This document shows, piece by piece, positions 8,145-16,619 of a stretch of 38,951 nucleotides of DNA; the stretch's first letter is position 1, and the number at the start of each line of letters is the position of its first letter. The notes under the pieces are model-generated. The model saw only the letters and a list, made by a program, of their open reading frames with translations. It made no database searches and was not told the DNA's origin. The DNA is taken from assembly GCF_000387765.1 (NCBI RefSeq), contig NZ_ARZA01000267.1, positions 1 to 38,951 on the forward strand, written 5' to 3'. The translations under genes and the position numbers were made by a program. The DNA comes from Caldisalinibacter kiritimatiensis. GTDB taxonomy: Bacteria > Bacillota > Clostridia > Tissierellales > Caldisalinibacteraceae.

Positions 8145-9170
8145 ATGAAAAAAATAGTTGTATTTATTTTAACCACTTTTATGGTTGTATCACTAATTGG
8201 ATGCGGCAAAGAAGACCTACAAACCTATAAAGAGGCAGTCAAAAAGACTGATGAAATAACTAAAGGGAAGACAATGTTTGAGATTAAGCTTGATAATGAA
8301 TTTAACACAGAGGGATTATCACAGGAAAAAATTAAAAAACTGAACTACTTTAAGACAGTAGAGACAGAAAACCATATTACATTTGATTGGACACAGGATA
8401 AGATGATTGTGAGAAATTATTACAACTTTGGTGGTATGGGATTTGATACTACAATTTATGTAAATGGTGAAGATGTATATATGAAAATGCCAATAGTAGA
8501 AAAATATATCAGCATGAGTGATATGACTGGAGAAAAAGCTGATATTGATAATAAAGAAAAACAACCTGATATTATGAATCAATTTTATGAAAAAGTATTA
8601 AAATCAATAAAAAGTAAATGGACTGAAATTTTAAATAAAGAAGATGTAGTATCAGGAGAAAAGACAATTCTAGATACAGAAGACGGCAGGGTTAAGGCTA
8701 CTCACTTTACTATAGACTTAACAGGTGAGCAGATAAAAACATTGTTAAATGAATCATTAGATATAGTTTCAGAAAATAAGGACTTGATTAAGGAGTATAT
8801 AAAAATCACTAATGCCAGTGAAGAAAATAAGCAGGATATAGACCTCGAAGAAGTATTAGCTGAGCTAAAACAAAAGGTTAATCAAATCGAAATAAAGGAA
8901 TTTAATTATAATGCATATATAGACATAGACGGATATATTGTACAAGAAAATATTGAGTTTAAAATTAGATTTAATGACGTTAAACCAGGAGAAACAGAGG
9001 AAATAACCTTTAATATGAATACAGAAAATTGGAGTATAGAAAAGGAGCAAGAATTTAACTTTCCTAAATTAACAGAAGAAGACATATTGAGTAATGAAAA
9101 CATAGAACAGGGTATACCTTTTATATTTGAAGACATATTTAATTCTAACAGTGAGAAGGGGGATAATTAA
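8145..9170 (+). CDS. Uncharacterised lipoprotein linked to an ABC exporter
   Basis: A 341-residue exported protein with a lipoprotein signal (hydrophobic stretch ending in the lipobox LIGC, so the mature N-terminus is lipid-modified Cys20). The mature part is charged and mostly beta-rich, with alternating strands such as ENHITFDWTQDKMIV and a Glu/Asp-rich C-terminus. The pattern resembles LolA/LppX-like or DUF6612-like lipoproteins, but I cannot assign a family. The stop is directly followed by the ATG of the ABC ATPase, so it is the first gene of the exporter operon and is probably an extracytoplasmic partner or substrate handler. The start has the strong site GAGGAGG. Confidence 0.8.
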   Translation: MKKIVVFILTTFMVVSLIGCGKEDLQTYKEAVKKTDEITKGKTMFEIKLDNEFNTEGLSQEKIKKLNYFKTVETENHITFDWTQDKMIVRNYYNFGGMGFDTTIYVNGEDVYMKMPIVEKYISMSDMTGEKADIDNKEKQPDIMNQFYEKVLKSIKSKWTEILNKEDVVSGEKTILDTEDGRVKATHFTIDLTGEQIKTLLNESLDIVSENKDLIKEYIKITNASEENKQDIDLEEVLAELKQKVNQIEIKEFNYNAYIDIDGYIVQENIEFKIRFNDVKPGETEEITFNMNTENWSIEKEQEFNFPKLTEEDILSNENIEQGIPFIFEDIFNSNSEKGDN

Positions 9171-10106
9171 ATGACCTTATTAGAAATAAACAATATAAAA
9201 AAGAAATTTAAGAATATAGAAGCAGTTAAGGGAATTAGCTTTGAAGTAGAAAAAGGAGAGGTATTTGGATTATTAGGACCTAATGGAGCTGGTAAATCTA
9301 CCACAATATCAATGATATCTACTTTAATAAAACCTACAGAGGGAGATATTTATTATAAAGAAGAGAGTATACTAAAAAATCCTAAGGCTATACAACAAGA
9401 ACTAGGGGTAGTACCTCAGGAAATTGCATTATATCCTACATTGTCGGGATATGAAAATCTAAAAATTTGGGGACACGCCTATGGTTTAAGAGGCAAAGAA
9501 CTAAAAAATAGGGTAGATGAAGTTGCCGACATAATAGGATTAAAGGATAGATTAAAGGAAAGGATTGAAAAATATTCTGGAGGTATGAAAAGAAGAATAA
9601 ATATTGGAGCAGCTCTACTTCATAAGCCTGAAATTCTCATAATGGATGAACCTACAGTGGGGATAGACCCTCAATCTAGAAATCACATATTAGAAACAGT
9701 ACTTCAATTAAACAAAGAGGGAATGACTGTTATATATACTAGTCACTATATGGAAGAAGTTGAAGCTATTTGCTCAAGAATTAGTATTATGGATAAAGGA
9801 GAAATTATAGCATCAGGAACTAAAGATGAACTGATAGATATTATAAAAGGGCAAAAGAGGGTAAATATAAGGTTTGATAAAGTAACAGATAATCTGGTTC
9901 AGAGGTTAAAAGAGATAGATTATGTTGAAAAAGTTGATGTACTAGAAGAAGAGCTAATTTTAGTCACACGAAATGGAGAAGAATTGTTTAAAGATGTGAT
10001 TAATAAAGTCAATGAAACAGATAGTAGTATATTATCTATAGATATAAAGAAACCAAATTTAGAAGCTGTGTTTTTACATCTGACAGGTAGAGCCCTTAGG
10101 GATTAG
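9171..10106 (+). CDS. ABC-2 type exporter, ATP-binding subunit
   Basis: A 311-residue ATPase that powers the two membrane subunits encoded next. It has Walker A GPNGAGKST (about residue 38), Q-loop VPQE, signature YSGGMKRR, Walker B ILIMDEPTVGIDP and the switch His in TSHYMEE. The C-terminal 80 residues form the extra domain common in CcmA/NatA-like and drug-export ATPases. It starts on the base after the lipoprotein stop and ends 11 bases before the first permease, so translation is probably coupled. The substrate is unknown; sodium, antimicrobial or lipid export are all seen in this family. Confidence 0.94.
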   Translation: MTLLEINNIKKKFKNIEAVKGISFEVEKGEVFGLLGPNGAGKSTTISMISTLIKPTEGDIYYKEESILKNPKAIQQELGVVPQEIALYPTLSGYENLKIWGHAYGLRGKELKNRVDEVADIIGLKDRLKERIEKYSGGMKRRINIGAALLHKPEILIMDEPTVGIDPQSRNHILETVLQLNKEGMTVIYTSHYMEEVEAICSRISIMDKGEIIASGTKDELIDIIKGQKRVNIRFDKVTDNLVQRLKEIDYVEKVDVLEEELILVTRNGEELFKDVINKVNETDSSILSIDIKKPNLEAVFLHLTGRALRD

Positions 10107-10117
10107 GAGGTGAAAGG

Positions 10118-11500
10118 ATGAGAGTATTAGACTTGATAATTAAGGATTTGAAAATATGGTTATCAGATAAGAAAGCGATAGGAATAACTATATTGATGCC
10201 TATAATATTAACAACTATATTAGGTGGAGCTCTAGGTAGTAGTTTTGCCAAGGAAGGAAGTAGAAATAAAGTTGACATAGCTATAGTAAGGAAATATGAT
10301 GCTGAAGAGGAAACAGAAAAGTTTGTTAAAACCCTAAGCAATAATACAATGATTAATATGGACGAAAAGAGTATTTCAGAAGTTAAGAATTCCCTAGGGG
10401 ATATGAATATAGATAAAATTTTTAACGACCAAATGCTTGAATCAGACGAAATACAAAAGATTATTAACTATAGATTTATGGAAGAAGATGAAGCTTTAAA
10501 GGCTGTAGAGAATAAAGAGGTGGCAGCAGTAGTTATATTACCAAAAGGGTTTGTATATGACATGTATATAAACTTTCTAACTCCTTTTAGAAATAAAGTA
10601 AATATAGATGTTATAGGGCATCCAGACATGAATATTTCAACACAGATAGTTAATGGGATAATGACAGGCTTTTCTGATGGTGTATCATCAATAGTCATAG
10701 GAAAAAATGTATTTATCGAGACAGCTATTGCAAATGGAATGGGAGCTAATGTGTTTGAAAATATGGAAGAGATAACAGAAGGGTTAACAGATATCTTAGA
10801 ACAGTCAGCAGTAAATATAAATTATAGAAAGGTAAAAGGTCAAAAGCCTATGACAGGTTTTCAGTATTATGCAGTAGCTATAACTGCTATGTTTATATTA
10901 TTTACAGCAGGTGAAAGTTCAAAGACACTTTTAGAAGAAAAGGAAAATTTGACTTATCAACGAATGGTTATTGCAGGAACTTCAAAGTGGCAAATAGTAA
11001 CTGGTAAGTTTTTCACTATCTTCGTGTTTTCAATACTTCAAATAGGTGTGATGATACTATTTACAAATAAAGTCCTCGGAGTTAATTGGGGAGACCCATT
11101 ATTAGTAGGTATAACTACAGCATGTGCAGTATTTGCAGTAGCAGGACTTGGTACTATGTTAGCTGCAATAACATATAGGAATGAGAATTATAAACTAACA
11201 GAAGTTTTTCAATCGGTTATTGTACAAATACTCGCATTTTTAGGAGGAAGTTTTTTTCCGTTGGAAAATTTCCCTAAGTTTTTTAACACAATGAGCTATT
11301 TCACATTAAATGGATTAGCATTGAAGGCGTATCAAAAAATTATGTTAGGAAATGGAATTGGAAAAATAATTACATCCCTCTTAGGATTGATAGCAATGGG
11401 GATTGTTTTTACATTGATAGCTACATTTTTATTAAAAGAGAAAGAGGGGTGGAAATATGTTAAGTATAATAAAGTTAAGGCTTATGAGATTAAAGAATGA
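10118..11500 (+). CDS. ABC-2 type permease subunit 1
   Basis: A 460-residue membrane subunit with the ABC-2 layout: one N-terminal helix (ITILMPIILTTILGGALG), a large extracytoplasmic domain of about 200 residues, then five to six helices in the C-terminal half, including the conserved GGSFFPLENFP stretch. The start ATG is behind a full AGGAGGTG site. The last 44 bases overlap the next permease in another frame. It forms a heterodimer with the next gene product in all likelihood (inference from pairing and similar size). Confidence 0.9.
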   Translation: MRVLDLIIKDLKIWLSDKKAIGITILMPIILTTILGGALGSSFAKEGSRNKVDIAIVRKYDAEEETEKFVKTLSNNTMINMDEKSISEVKNSLGDMNIDKIFNDQMLESDEIQKIINYRFMEEDEALKAVENKEVAAVVILPKGFVYDMYINFLTPFRNKVNIDVIGHPDMNISTQIVNGIMTGFSDGVSSIVIGKNVFIETAIANGMGANVFENMEEITEGLTDILEQSAVNINYRKVKGQKPMTGFQYYAVAITAMFILFTAGESSKTLLEEKENLTYQRMVIAGTSKWQIVTGKFFTIFVFSILQIGVMILFTNKVLGVNWGDPLLVGITTACAVFAVAGLGTMLAAITYRNENYKLTEVFQSVIVQILAFLGGSFFPLENFPKFFNTMSYFTLNGLALKAYQKIMLGNGIGKIITSLLGLIAMGIVFTLIATFLLKEKEGWKYVKYNKVKAYEIKE

Positions 11501-12629
11501 ATATATAGTATTTGTAATAATGACGGCTATGGCATTATTGTTTGCTTTCCTGTTTTCTTATATAGGTAGTTCAGATTACACACCAAAGATATTATTGGTA
11601 GACAATGATGAAAGTGAATATTCTCTATTGTTAATAGAAGAGTTAAAGGAAGATAGTACTTTCAAATATGAGTTAACAAACTATGAAGATGCAATTGAAA
11701 ATGTAAATAAAGGGAAAGTGAAATCAGCAATAATTATAGATAAAGGATTTGGTGATAAAATAGAGAATGGCGAGGATCCAGGCCTAAGTATAGCTAAGAT
11801 AAAGGACGATGTAGATGTATATACGTTAGAGAGATTAGTTGCAAGTATTACTGGTAAAATGATAGGAAATATAAAGATAGCTGAAATGACTTCAGAATAT
11901 GTTAGTGAATATAGCAATAGTTCTAAAAAGGATATATTTAATAACGCATATAAAAAAGCAGTTGAATATTGGAAATATAGAAAACCTATTGAAGTGTCTA
12001 AGAATTTTATAAGTGCAGAAAACTTAAATGGTTATAATAATACTCAATATTCAATAATAGGTTTTTCAATATTCTTTTCAATGTATACTGTTGTATTTGC
12101 AATCGGTGAAATATTAAACGAGAGAAAATATAGAACATGGCAGAGATTAATAGTATCTCCAATCTCAAAGGCATCTTTATTAGGTGGAAACTTAGTAGTA
12201 ACTTTTGCTATAGGTCTTATACAGTTAAGCGTGCTGTTTATGGCAGGAAAATATATTTTCGGCATTGAACTAGGAAAAAGCATATTAGGAATAATAACTG
12301 TTTCAGCAGGTTTTGTATTTGCAGTAACTAGTTTAGGATTATTCTTATCAGGAATAGTTAAAACCCATTCACAACTAGCTACTTTAAGTCCAGTGGTGTT
12401 GACTAGTTTAGGTATGTTAGGTGGATGTATGTGGCCTTTAGAGATTGTAAGTAATAAGATATTATTAACGATTGCGGAAATTACTCCAACGAAATGGGCA
12501 GTGCAGGGATTAACTAATATAATTATGTATGGTAAAGGCTTTGAAGCTATCGTTATACCTACTATTGTACTTATAATTATGGGGCTTGTGTTCTTTGGAG
12601 CAGGGATTAGGATGGTTAAGTATAATTGA
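11457..12629 (+). CDS. ABC-2 type permease subunit 2
   Basis: A 390-residue paralogue of the previous permease with the same order: N-terminal helix, extracytoplasmic domain, and a C-terminal block of helices with the conserved LGGCMWPLEIVS motif. The start at ATG 11457 overlaps subunit 1 by 44 bases but has its own site (GGGGTGG, 6 bases spacing), so the overlap is credible and points to translational coupling. No terminator is visible before the next gene 104 bases on. Confidence 0.9.
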   Translation: MLSIIKLRLMRLKNEYIVFVIMTAMALLFAFLFSYIGSSDYTPKILLVDNDESEYSLLLIEELKEDSTFKYELTNYEDAIENVNKGKVKSAIIIDKGFGDKIENGEDPGLSIAKIKDDVDVYTLERLVASITGKMIGNIKIAEMTSEYVSEYSNSSKKDIFNNAYKKAVEYWKYRKPIEVSKNFISAENLNGYNNTQYSIIGFSIFFSMYTVVFAIGEILNERKYRTWQRLIVSPISKASLLGGNLVVTFAIGLIQLSVLFMAGKYIFGIELGKSILGIITVSAGFVFAVTSLGLFLSGIVKTHSQLATLSPVVLTSLGMLGGCMWPLEIVSNKILLTIAEITPTKWAVQGLTNIIMYGKGFEAIVIPTIVLIIMGLVFFGAGIRMVKYN

Positions 12630-12733
12630 TGTAAGATATTAAAAAAACGTAATAATAATTAACATTTAATTAATTTTAAAAATATTCAGAAAAATAGTAA
12701 AATATAACAAACGATATAATTGGGGGAGAAAAT

Positions 12734-14386
12734 ATGCTTAATAAGAGAAGAGTTTGCTTAAGGACCATTATTGTTATATTTGCTATACTTGTAGGATTTA
12801 TAGGACTTCATATGTATAATCATTTAAGAATACAAAGCATTAGCTATACAGGAGAATGGGGAAGAGGAGTAGAAATAGGTAGTGCAGGTATAAATCATAA
12901 TCCTCTTATTGAAGGTTTTGAAGACAATATACTAACTATAACCTTTGATAAGAAGGGTCAGGTTAATTATAGTTTAGTAAAAAGTGATGGCACATTGGTT
13001 AAAAATGGAATAGCGCAGATTGATGGATTTAACAAAAACAAAATAAAGGATGTTTATTTAATAAGAAACAACCTTTACTATGTGAAGGATTCTAAACTAT
13101 ATAAAGTTAGTTTTAATGAAAATAGTATGTTTAGTACACCCGAAACTTTAGTAGGTAATATAGAAGGATTCAATTATGAAGTAATTGATGATGTTGTTTA
13201 TATACAAGCATATAATAAAGATAAAATTCAGTTATATTCTATTGATAATAATAAACTTAAACTTGAAGAAACTTTTAAAAACATATGGAACATAAAAGAT
13301 ATATATTTAAGAGAGCTTAACGGACAAAGATACATGTTTATAGTTAATAAAGTAAATGAATTATCTGATGAAGTCTTAGGGGGAAATTTAATAGACTTTA
13401 AAGAGAACAACTTAAAAAAAGTTGATAAATTAGAGTATTTAGTTAATACGTATATAGGTGAAATCGATATAATACCTAATGAAGATAAATTCTTTATGGT
13501 TTATCCTGTTATGAAGATTCTGCCAGGAGGACAACGTAGTGTAACAATAGAAGTAAAATCAATGGATGCTAAAAAGTTAAATGTTGTAGATGCTACTTTT
13601 ATAAGTGATACGAATATAGCTGACTTAAACGACCGAATTGACGTATTATTATACAATGATGGGATAAGACTTTTTGGTTCAGGATTAAATACCGATAACA
13701 AATATGCACTTAAAGCAGACATTTTTATGATTGATATAGATAGTTCATGTAATATAAAATCTACTACTTATTTATCAAGTACGGAGCATTACTCTAAAAA
13801 CCCTACTATTTTAGATAATGATAAGGGCAGTTATTTAGCATGGTTAGAAATTAAAGATTCAGGTTATAGACTAATGCTTAATAGTACTAATGAAGATTTT
13901 AAACGTAGTAGCTATACTTATACTCAACAGGATTACAAGAATGCATTTTTAAAAGCTTTAGTTACTCCGTTTTATGCGATAGCTCTTACTGCTATAAAGG
14001 GAACAGTTGTATTAATATTTTCTATTTTAGTCTTTATACCTGCAGTGTTTATAATTAAGAAAATGGATATTAAAGACGATAAGAAAAAGTTTTTCATATT
14101 CTTAGGAGTCTATATTATATATAATTTATTTACTTTTAAAAATATGTATTATCGAGGAACTGGAGTAGAGTTTATACCTGATATATTAAAGTCAAATTTT
14201 ATGATTTATATAGTTCCTATAGCTCTAAATATTTTATCGGCAATTGTTTTATTTGCATACTATAGAGATAAGAAGTATTTTAATTATCTTAAGTATTTAG
14301 TATTGTTCATAGGAGCAGATATATATTTTATAAACCTATTATATGCACCATTTTCAATGATGAAAATTATTTTAGGTGAATTATAG
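12734..14386 (+). CDS. Large membrane protein of unknown function
   Basis: 550 residues, not recognised. One N-terminal helix (residues about 10-28) anchors an extracytoplasmic domain of about 390 residues with repeated short beta-strand patterns (for example VYLIRNNLYYVKDSKLYKV, then VVYIQAYNKDKIQLYSI) that suggest a beta-propeller-like fold. The C-terminal 140 residues hold about four membrane helices. There are no enzyme motifs. It follows the ABC exporter with no terminator between, on the same strand and behind its own GGGGGAG site, and ends at a good terminator, so it may be the last gene of the exporter operon. It could be a sensor or an accessory surface protein. Confidence 0.75.
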   Translation: MLNKRRVCLRTIIVIFAILVGFIGLHMYNHLRIQSISYTGEWGRGVEIGSAGINHNPLIEGFEDNILTITFDKKGQVNYSLVKSDGTLVKNGIAQIDGFNKNKIKDVYLIRNNLYYVKDSKLYKVSFNENSMFSTPETLVGNIEGFNYEVIDDVVYIQAYNKDKIQLYSIDNNKLKLEETFKNIWNIKDIYLRELNGQRYMFIVNKVNELSDEVLGGNLIDFKENNLKKVDKLEYLVNTYIGEIDIIPNEDKFFMVYPVMKILPGGQRSVTIEVKSMDAKKLNVVDATFISDTNIADLNDRIDVLLYNDGIRLFGSGLNTDNKYALKADIFMIDIDSSCNIKSTTYLSSTEHYSKNPTILDNDKGSYLAWLEIKDSGYRLMLNSTNEDFKRSSYTYTQQDYKNAFLKALVTPFYAIALTAIKGTVVLIFSILVFIPAVFIIKKMDIKDDKKKFFIFLGVYIIYNLFTFKNMYYRGTGVEFIPDILKSNFMIYIVPIALNILSAIVLFAYYRDKKYFNYLKYLVLFIGADIYFINLLYAPFSMMKIILGEL

Positions 14387-14388
14387 AT

Positions 14389-14421
14389 AAATGCGAACTA
14401 GTTTCGCATTTTGTTTTTGTT
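14389..14421 (+). terminator. Terminator after the unknown membrane protein
   Basis: Arms AAATGCGAA and TTCGCATTT, loop CTAGT, tail TTGTTTTTGTT. It also sits just before the 3' end of the convergent Fe-S gene. Confidence 0.8.
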
Positions 14422-14424
14422 CTA

Positions 14425-15003
14425 TTACCTATTCTGTCTGCAATTTTTTAAACACTCTGAACAGCCTCTGATTGAATATGGAAGACATCTATAAAGATGA
14501 AATCTGCCATTTTCAAAAGCATTAGCGGGACAAGAATTTATACATTCATTACATTCAATACAATGCTTTGGTGCTTCTTTAGTTTGGTCTTGAATATAGG
14601 TATTAAGAGGGGCATTGGTAAATATAGCAGCAAAAAGTAGACTAGAGCCATATTTTTCATTTACTACTAAACCATTTCTTCCCCATTCCCCTAAACCTGC
14701 AGATACTGCTAAAGGTCTGAAATCGCCATATACAGATAATACAGTTTTATATTCAGCCCAATATCCTTCTTTTTTTAAGGTTTTAGCAATTATATTTTGT
14801 ACGTTTTTACTTGTTTTATAAACCTTACTTAATTGTTTAGTTAATGTGATAGGATAGTTAAAAAAACATTTATCAGAAAAAGGAAAACCTAGTATTATTA
14901 CAGGCTCTACTCTTCTTATTTTTGTATATCCAACAAGAAGAGCACCGCTATTTAATGATTTTTTAGTTATATAATTTTGTAAATCTTTGGTATTTAGAGA
15001 CAT
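14425..15003 (-). CDS. Short QueG-related double-cluster Fe-S protein
   Basis: A 192-residue protein resembling the C-terminal part of epoxyqueuosine reductase-like enzymes. Features seen: the region LAVSAGLGEWGRNGLVVNEKYG, which in QueG-like proteins lies near the cofactor pocket, and a ferredoxin-type cluster region with HCIECNECINSCP, a lone Cys in HLYRCLPY, then CSECLKNC, enough for two [4Fe-4S] clusters. Real QueG is about 300-380 residues, so this is a short paralogue rather than a clear tRNA-modification enzyme; such stand-alone versions are frequent in anaerobes and have no settled function. A ribosome site (GGAGGCTAA) precedes ATG 15003. Confidence 0.75.
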   Translation of the reverse strand: MSLNTKDLQNYITKKSLNSGALLVGYTKIRRVEPVIILGFPFSDKCFFNYPITLTKQLSKVYKTSKNVQNIIAKTLKKEGYWAEYKTVLSVYGDFRPLAVSAGLGEWGRNGLVVNEKYGSSLLFAAIFTNAPLNTYIQDQTKEAPKHCIECNECINSCPANAFENGRFHLYRCLPYSIRGCSECLKNCRQNR

Positions 15004-15130
15004 GATTAGCCTCCTTGTATATAATAATATATCGACTATTATGTAGTATTATATTTACTAAGTTTAAATATCCGGTCAAACATATTAAATGTTTGCAAAA
15101 AAATTACATTGAAAGTATTGTAAATAATGT

Positions 15131-15160
15131 TTTACAAACTTATTCAATATAGTTTATAAT
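15131..15160 (+). promoter_or_regulatory. Likely sigma-A promoter of the first PAP2 gene
   Basis: TTTACA at 15131-15136 and TATAAT at 15155-15160, an 18-base spacer; the predicted start of transcription is about 50 bases upstream of the ATG. Confidence 0.5.
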
Positions 15161-15215
15161 ATAAACACAAACATATAAAAAATATTAGTGCATTTTAAGT
15201 AAAGGATGTAAGAAT

Positions 15216-15740
15216 ATGAAAAATATTTTAAAAGGGTTTGTAAGTGGGGACAAGAAATTATTTTATGTAATTAATGACAGAATAAAGTGTGGACTTTTAG
15301 ATAATATAATGCCTTTAATAACTAGACTTGGAGGCCCGATATTTTCTGTATTATTACCTGTTATTTTAATAACAATGACTAAAAATGATACGAGGATGGT
15401 TGGACTAGAAAGTTTAACTTCTCTATCGGCTAGTCATTTGGTGGTACAGATTTTGAAGAGAACTATAGCAAGATTAAGACCTTATGATATACTAGAAAAA
15501 ATAAATACATTTAACATTTATCTTAAAGATTACTCTTTTCCATCAGGCCATACTACTGCTAGTTTTTCTTTAGCTGTATCATTAGCTTTGAATTATTCTA
15601 CTTTAATGATACCTTTAATAGTTATAGCTGGTATGGTTGGCATATCTAGAATATATTTAGGGGTTCATTATCCGTCAGATGTTGCAGTAGGAGCTATAAT
15701 AGGTACTATGACTTCTATAACTATACACTCTATGATTTAA
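15216..15740 (+). CDS. PAP2-family membrane phosphatase (copy 1)
   Basis: A 174-residue integral membrane phosphatase of the type-2 phosphatidic acid phosphatase family. The three catalytic motifs are present: KRTIARLRPYD (K-x6-RP), FPSGHTT (PSGH with the acid-base His) and SRIYLGVHYPSD (SR-x5-H-x3-D). About five helices are predicted. Proteins of this size hydrolyse undecaprenyl pyrophosphate, phosphatidic acid or phosphatidylglycerol phosphate; which one cannot be told. It is a paralogue of the gene at 30227, sharing YVINDRIKC near the N-terminus. Monocistronic: own promoter, own terminator. Confidence 0.9.
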   Translation: MKNILKGFVSGDKKLFYVINDRIKCGLLDNIMPLITRLGGPIFSVLLPVILITMTKNDTRMVGLESLTSLSASHLVVQILKRTIARLRPYDILEKINTFNIYLKDYSFPSGHTTASFSLAVSLALNYSTLMIPLIVIAGMVGISRIYLGVHYPSDVAVGAIIGTMTSITIHSMI

Positions 15741-15766
15741 AGGTTCGGAATTTCCGAGCCTTTTTT
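15740..15766 (+). terminator. Terminator after PAP2 copy 1
   Basis: The stem AGGTTCGGAA / TTCCGAGCCT (one G-T pair, very tight loop) runs into a T-stretch; the left arm begins at the stop codon. Confidence 0.8.
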
Positions 15767-15783
15767 GATTTTTTTTAATTAAC

Positions 15784-15885
15784 AATTTTACATTTTAAAT
15801 TTTCAATTTTAAATTATATTATAAGAAGTAAAGGACTGGTATCAAGTTTATTATGCTTGTACCAAGTACCCAGTACCTAGTAACA
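15784..15885. repeat. Intergenic period-7 repeat blocks before the MacB-like operon
   Basis: Bases 15784-15818 are five 7-base steps of the AATTTTA / CATTTTA type, the reverse complement of the block at 20173-20200 after the same operon. Bases 15865-15885 are three steps of AGTACCC / AGTACCT type, related to the pair at 7944-7957. The spacer in between (about 45 bases) has no gene. Confidence 0.75.
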
Positions 15886-15908
15886 TTATTGTATATGGAG
15901 GTGGAGTG

Positions 15909-16619
15909 GTGGATAAAAAAGTTTTAATGAAGGTTGAAAGCTTAAGTAAAAACTATCAAATGGGAGAAGTAACAGTAAAAGCGTTAAGGGGAGTAAATTT
16001 TGAAATATACGAGGGTGAATTTGTTGTAATATTAGGACCAAGTGGTTCAGGAAAAAGTACATTATTAAATATAGTAGGGGGCATGGATAATCCTACAGAA
16101 GGAAAAGTCTTTATTCAAGGCGAAGAAGTTACTAACTATAATGAAAAAGAATTGACATTATACAGAAGAAATAAAGTTGGTTTTGTGTTTCAATTTTATA
16201 ATTTAATGGCTAATCTTACTGCAAGAGAGAATGTAGAACTAGCAACAGAATTGTGTAAAGCTCCATTAGATATAGATGAAGTGATTGAAAATGTAGGACT
16301 TTCAGATAGAAGTGGACACTTTCCATCTCAAATGAGTGGAGGGGAGCAGCAAAGGGTAGCTATAGCAAGGGCTGTAGCTAAAAATCCACTATTACTACTC
16401 TGTGATGAGCCAACTGGAGCATTAGATTTTAAAACAGGTATTTCTATTCTTTCACTACTAAATAAGATTAATAAGGAATATGGAAAAACAGTCGTCATAA
16501 TAACCCATAACTCACCAATAGCTGAAATGGCAGATAGAGTGATTAAAATGAGAAGTGGAAAAATAATTGAAAATAAAATAAATCAAAATCCATTAGAGCC
16601 TGAAAGGATAGAGTGGTAA
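15909..16619 (+). CDS. MacB/LolD-type ABC exporter ATP-binding protein
   Basis: A 236-residue ATPase of the type that pairs with FtsX-like permeases. It has Walker A GPSGSGKST, the FxFQFYNL Q-loop, signature MSGGEQQRVAIARA, Walker B LLLCDEPTGALD and switch His in ITHNS. Two GTG codons occur in a row at 15906 and 15909; I chose the second because GGAGGT then has 6 rather than 3 bases of spacing. The stop overlaps the permease start by one base (TAATG), and an adaptor gene follows, giving the ATPase/permease/adaptor set of MacAB-like machines, which in Gram-positives export peptides, antibiotics or lipids. The substrate is unknown. Confidence 0.93.
   Translation: MDKKVLMKVESLSKNYQMGEVTVKALRGVNFEIYEGEFVVILGPSGSGKSTLLNIVGGMDNPTEGKVFIQGEEVTNYNEKELTLYRRNKVGFVFQFYNLMANLTARENVELATELCKAPLDIDEVIENVGLSDRSGHFPSQMSGGEQQRVAIARAVAKNPLLLLCDEPTGALDFKTGISILSLLNKINKEYGKTVVIITHNSPIAEMADRVIKMRSGKIIENKINQNPLEPERIEW

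Noticed and set aside
12715-12720. TATAAT just upstream of the unknown membrane protein gene as a -10 box
   Set aside because: It is only 14 bases from the start codon, so the transcript would lack its ribosome site.
15861-15885. GTACC-rich tandem words as a CRISPR remnant
   Set aside because: Units are 7 bases with no spacers; no cas gene in the window.
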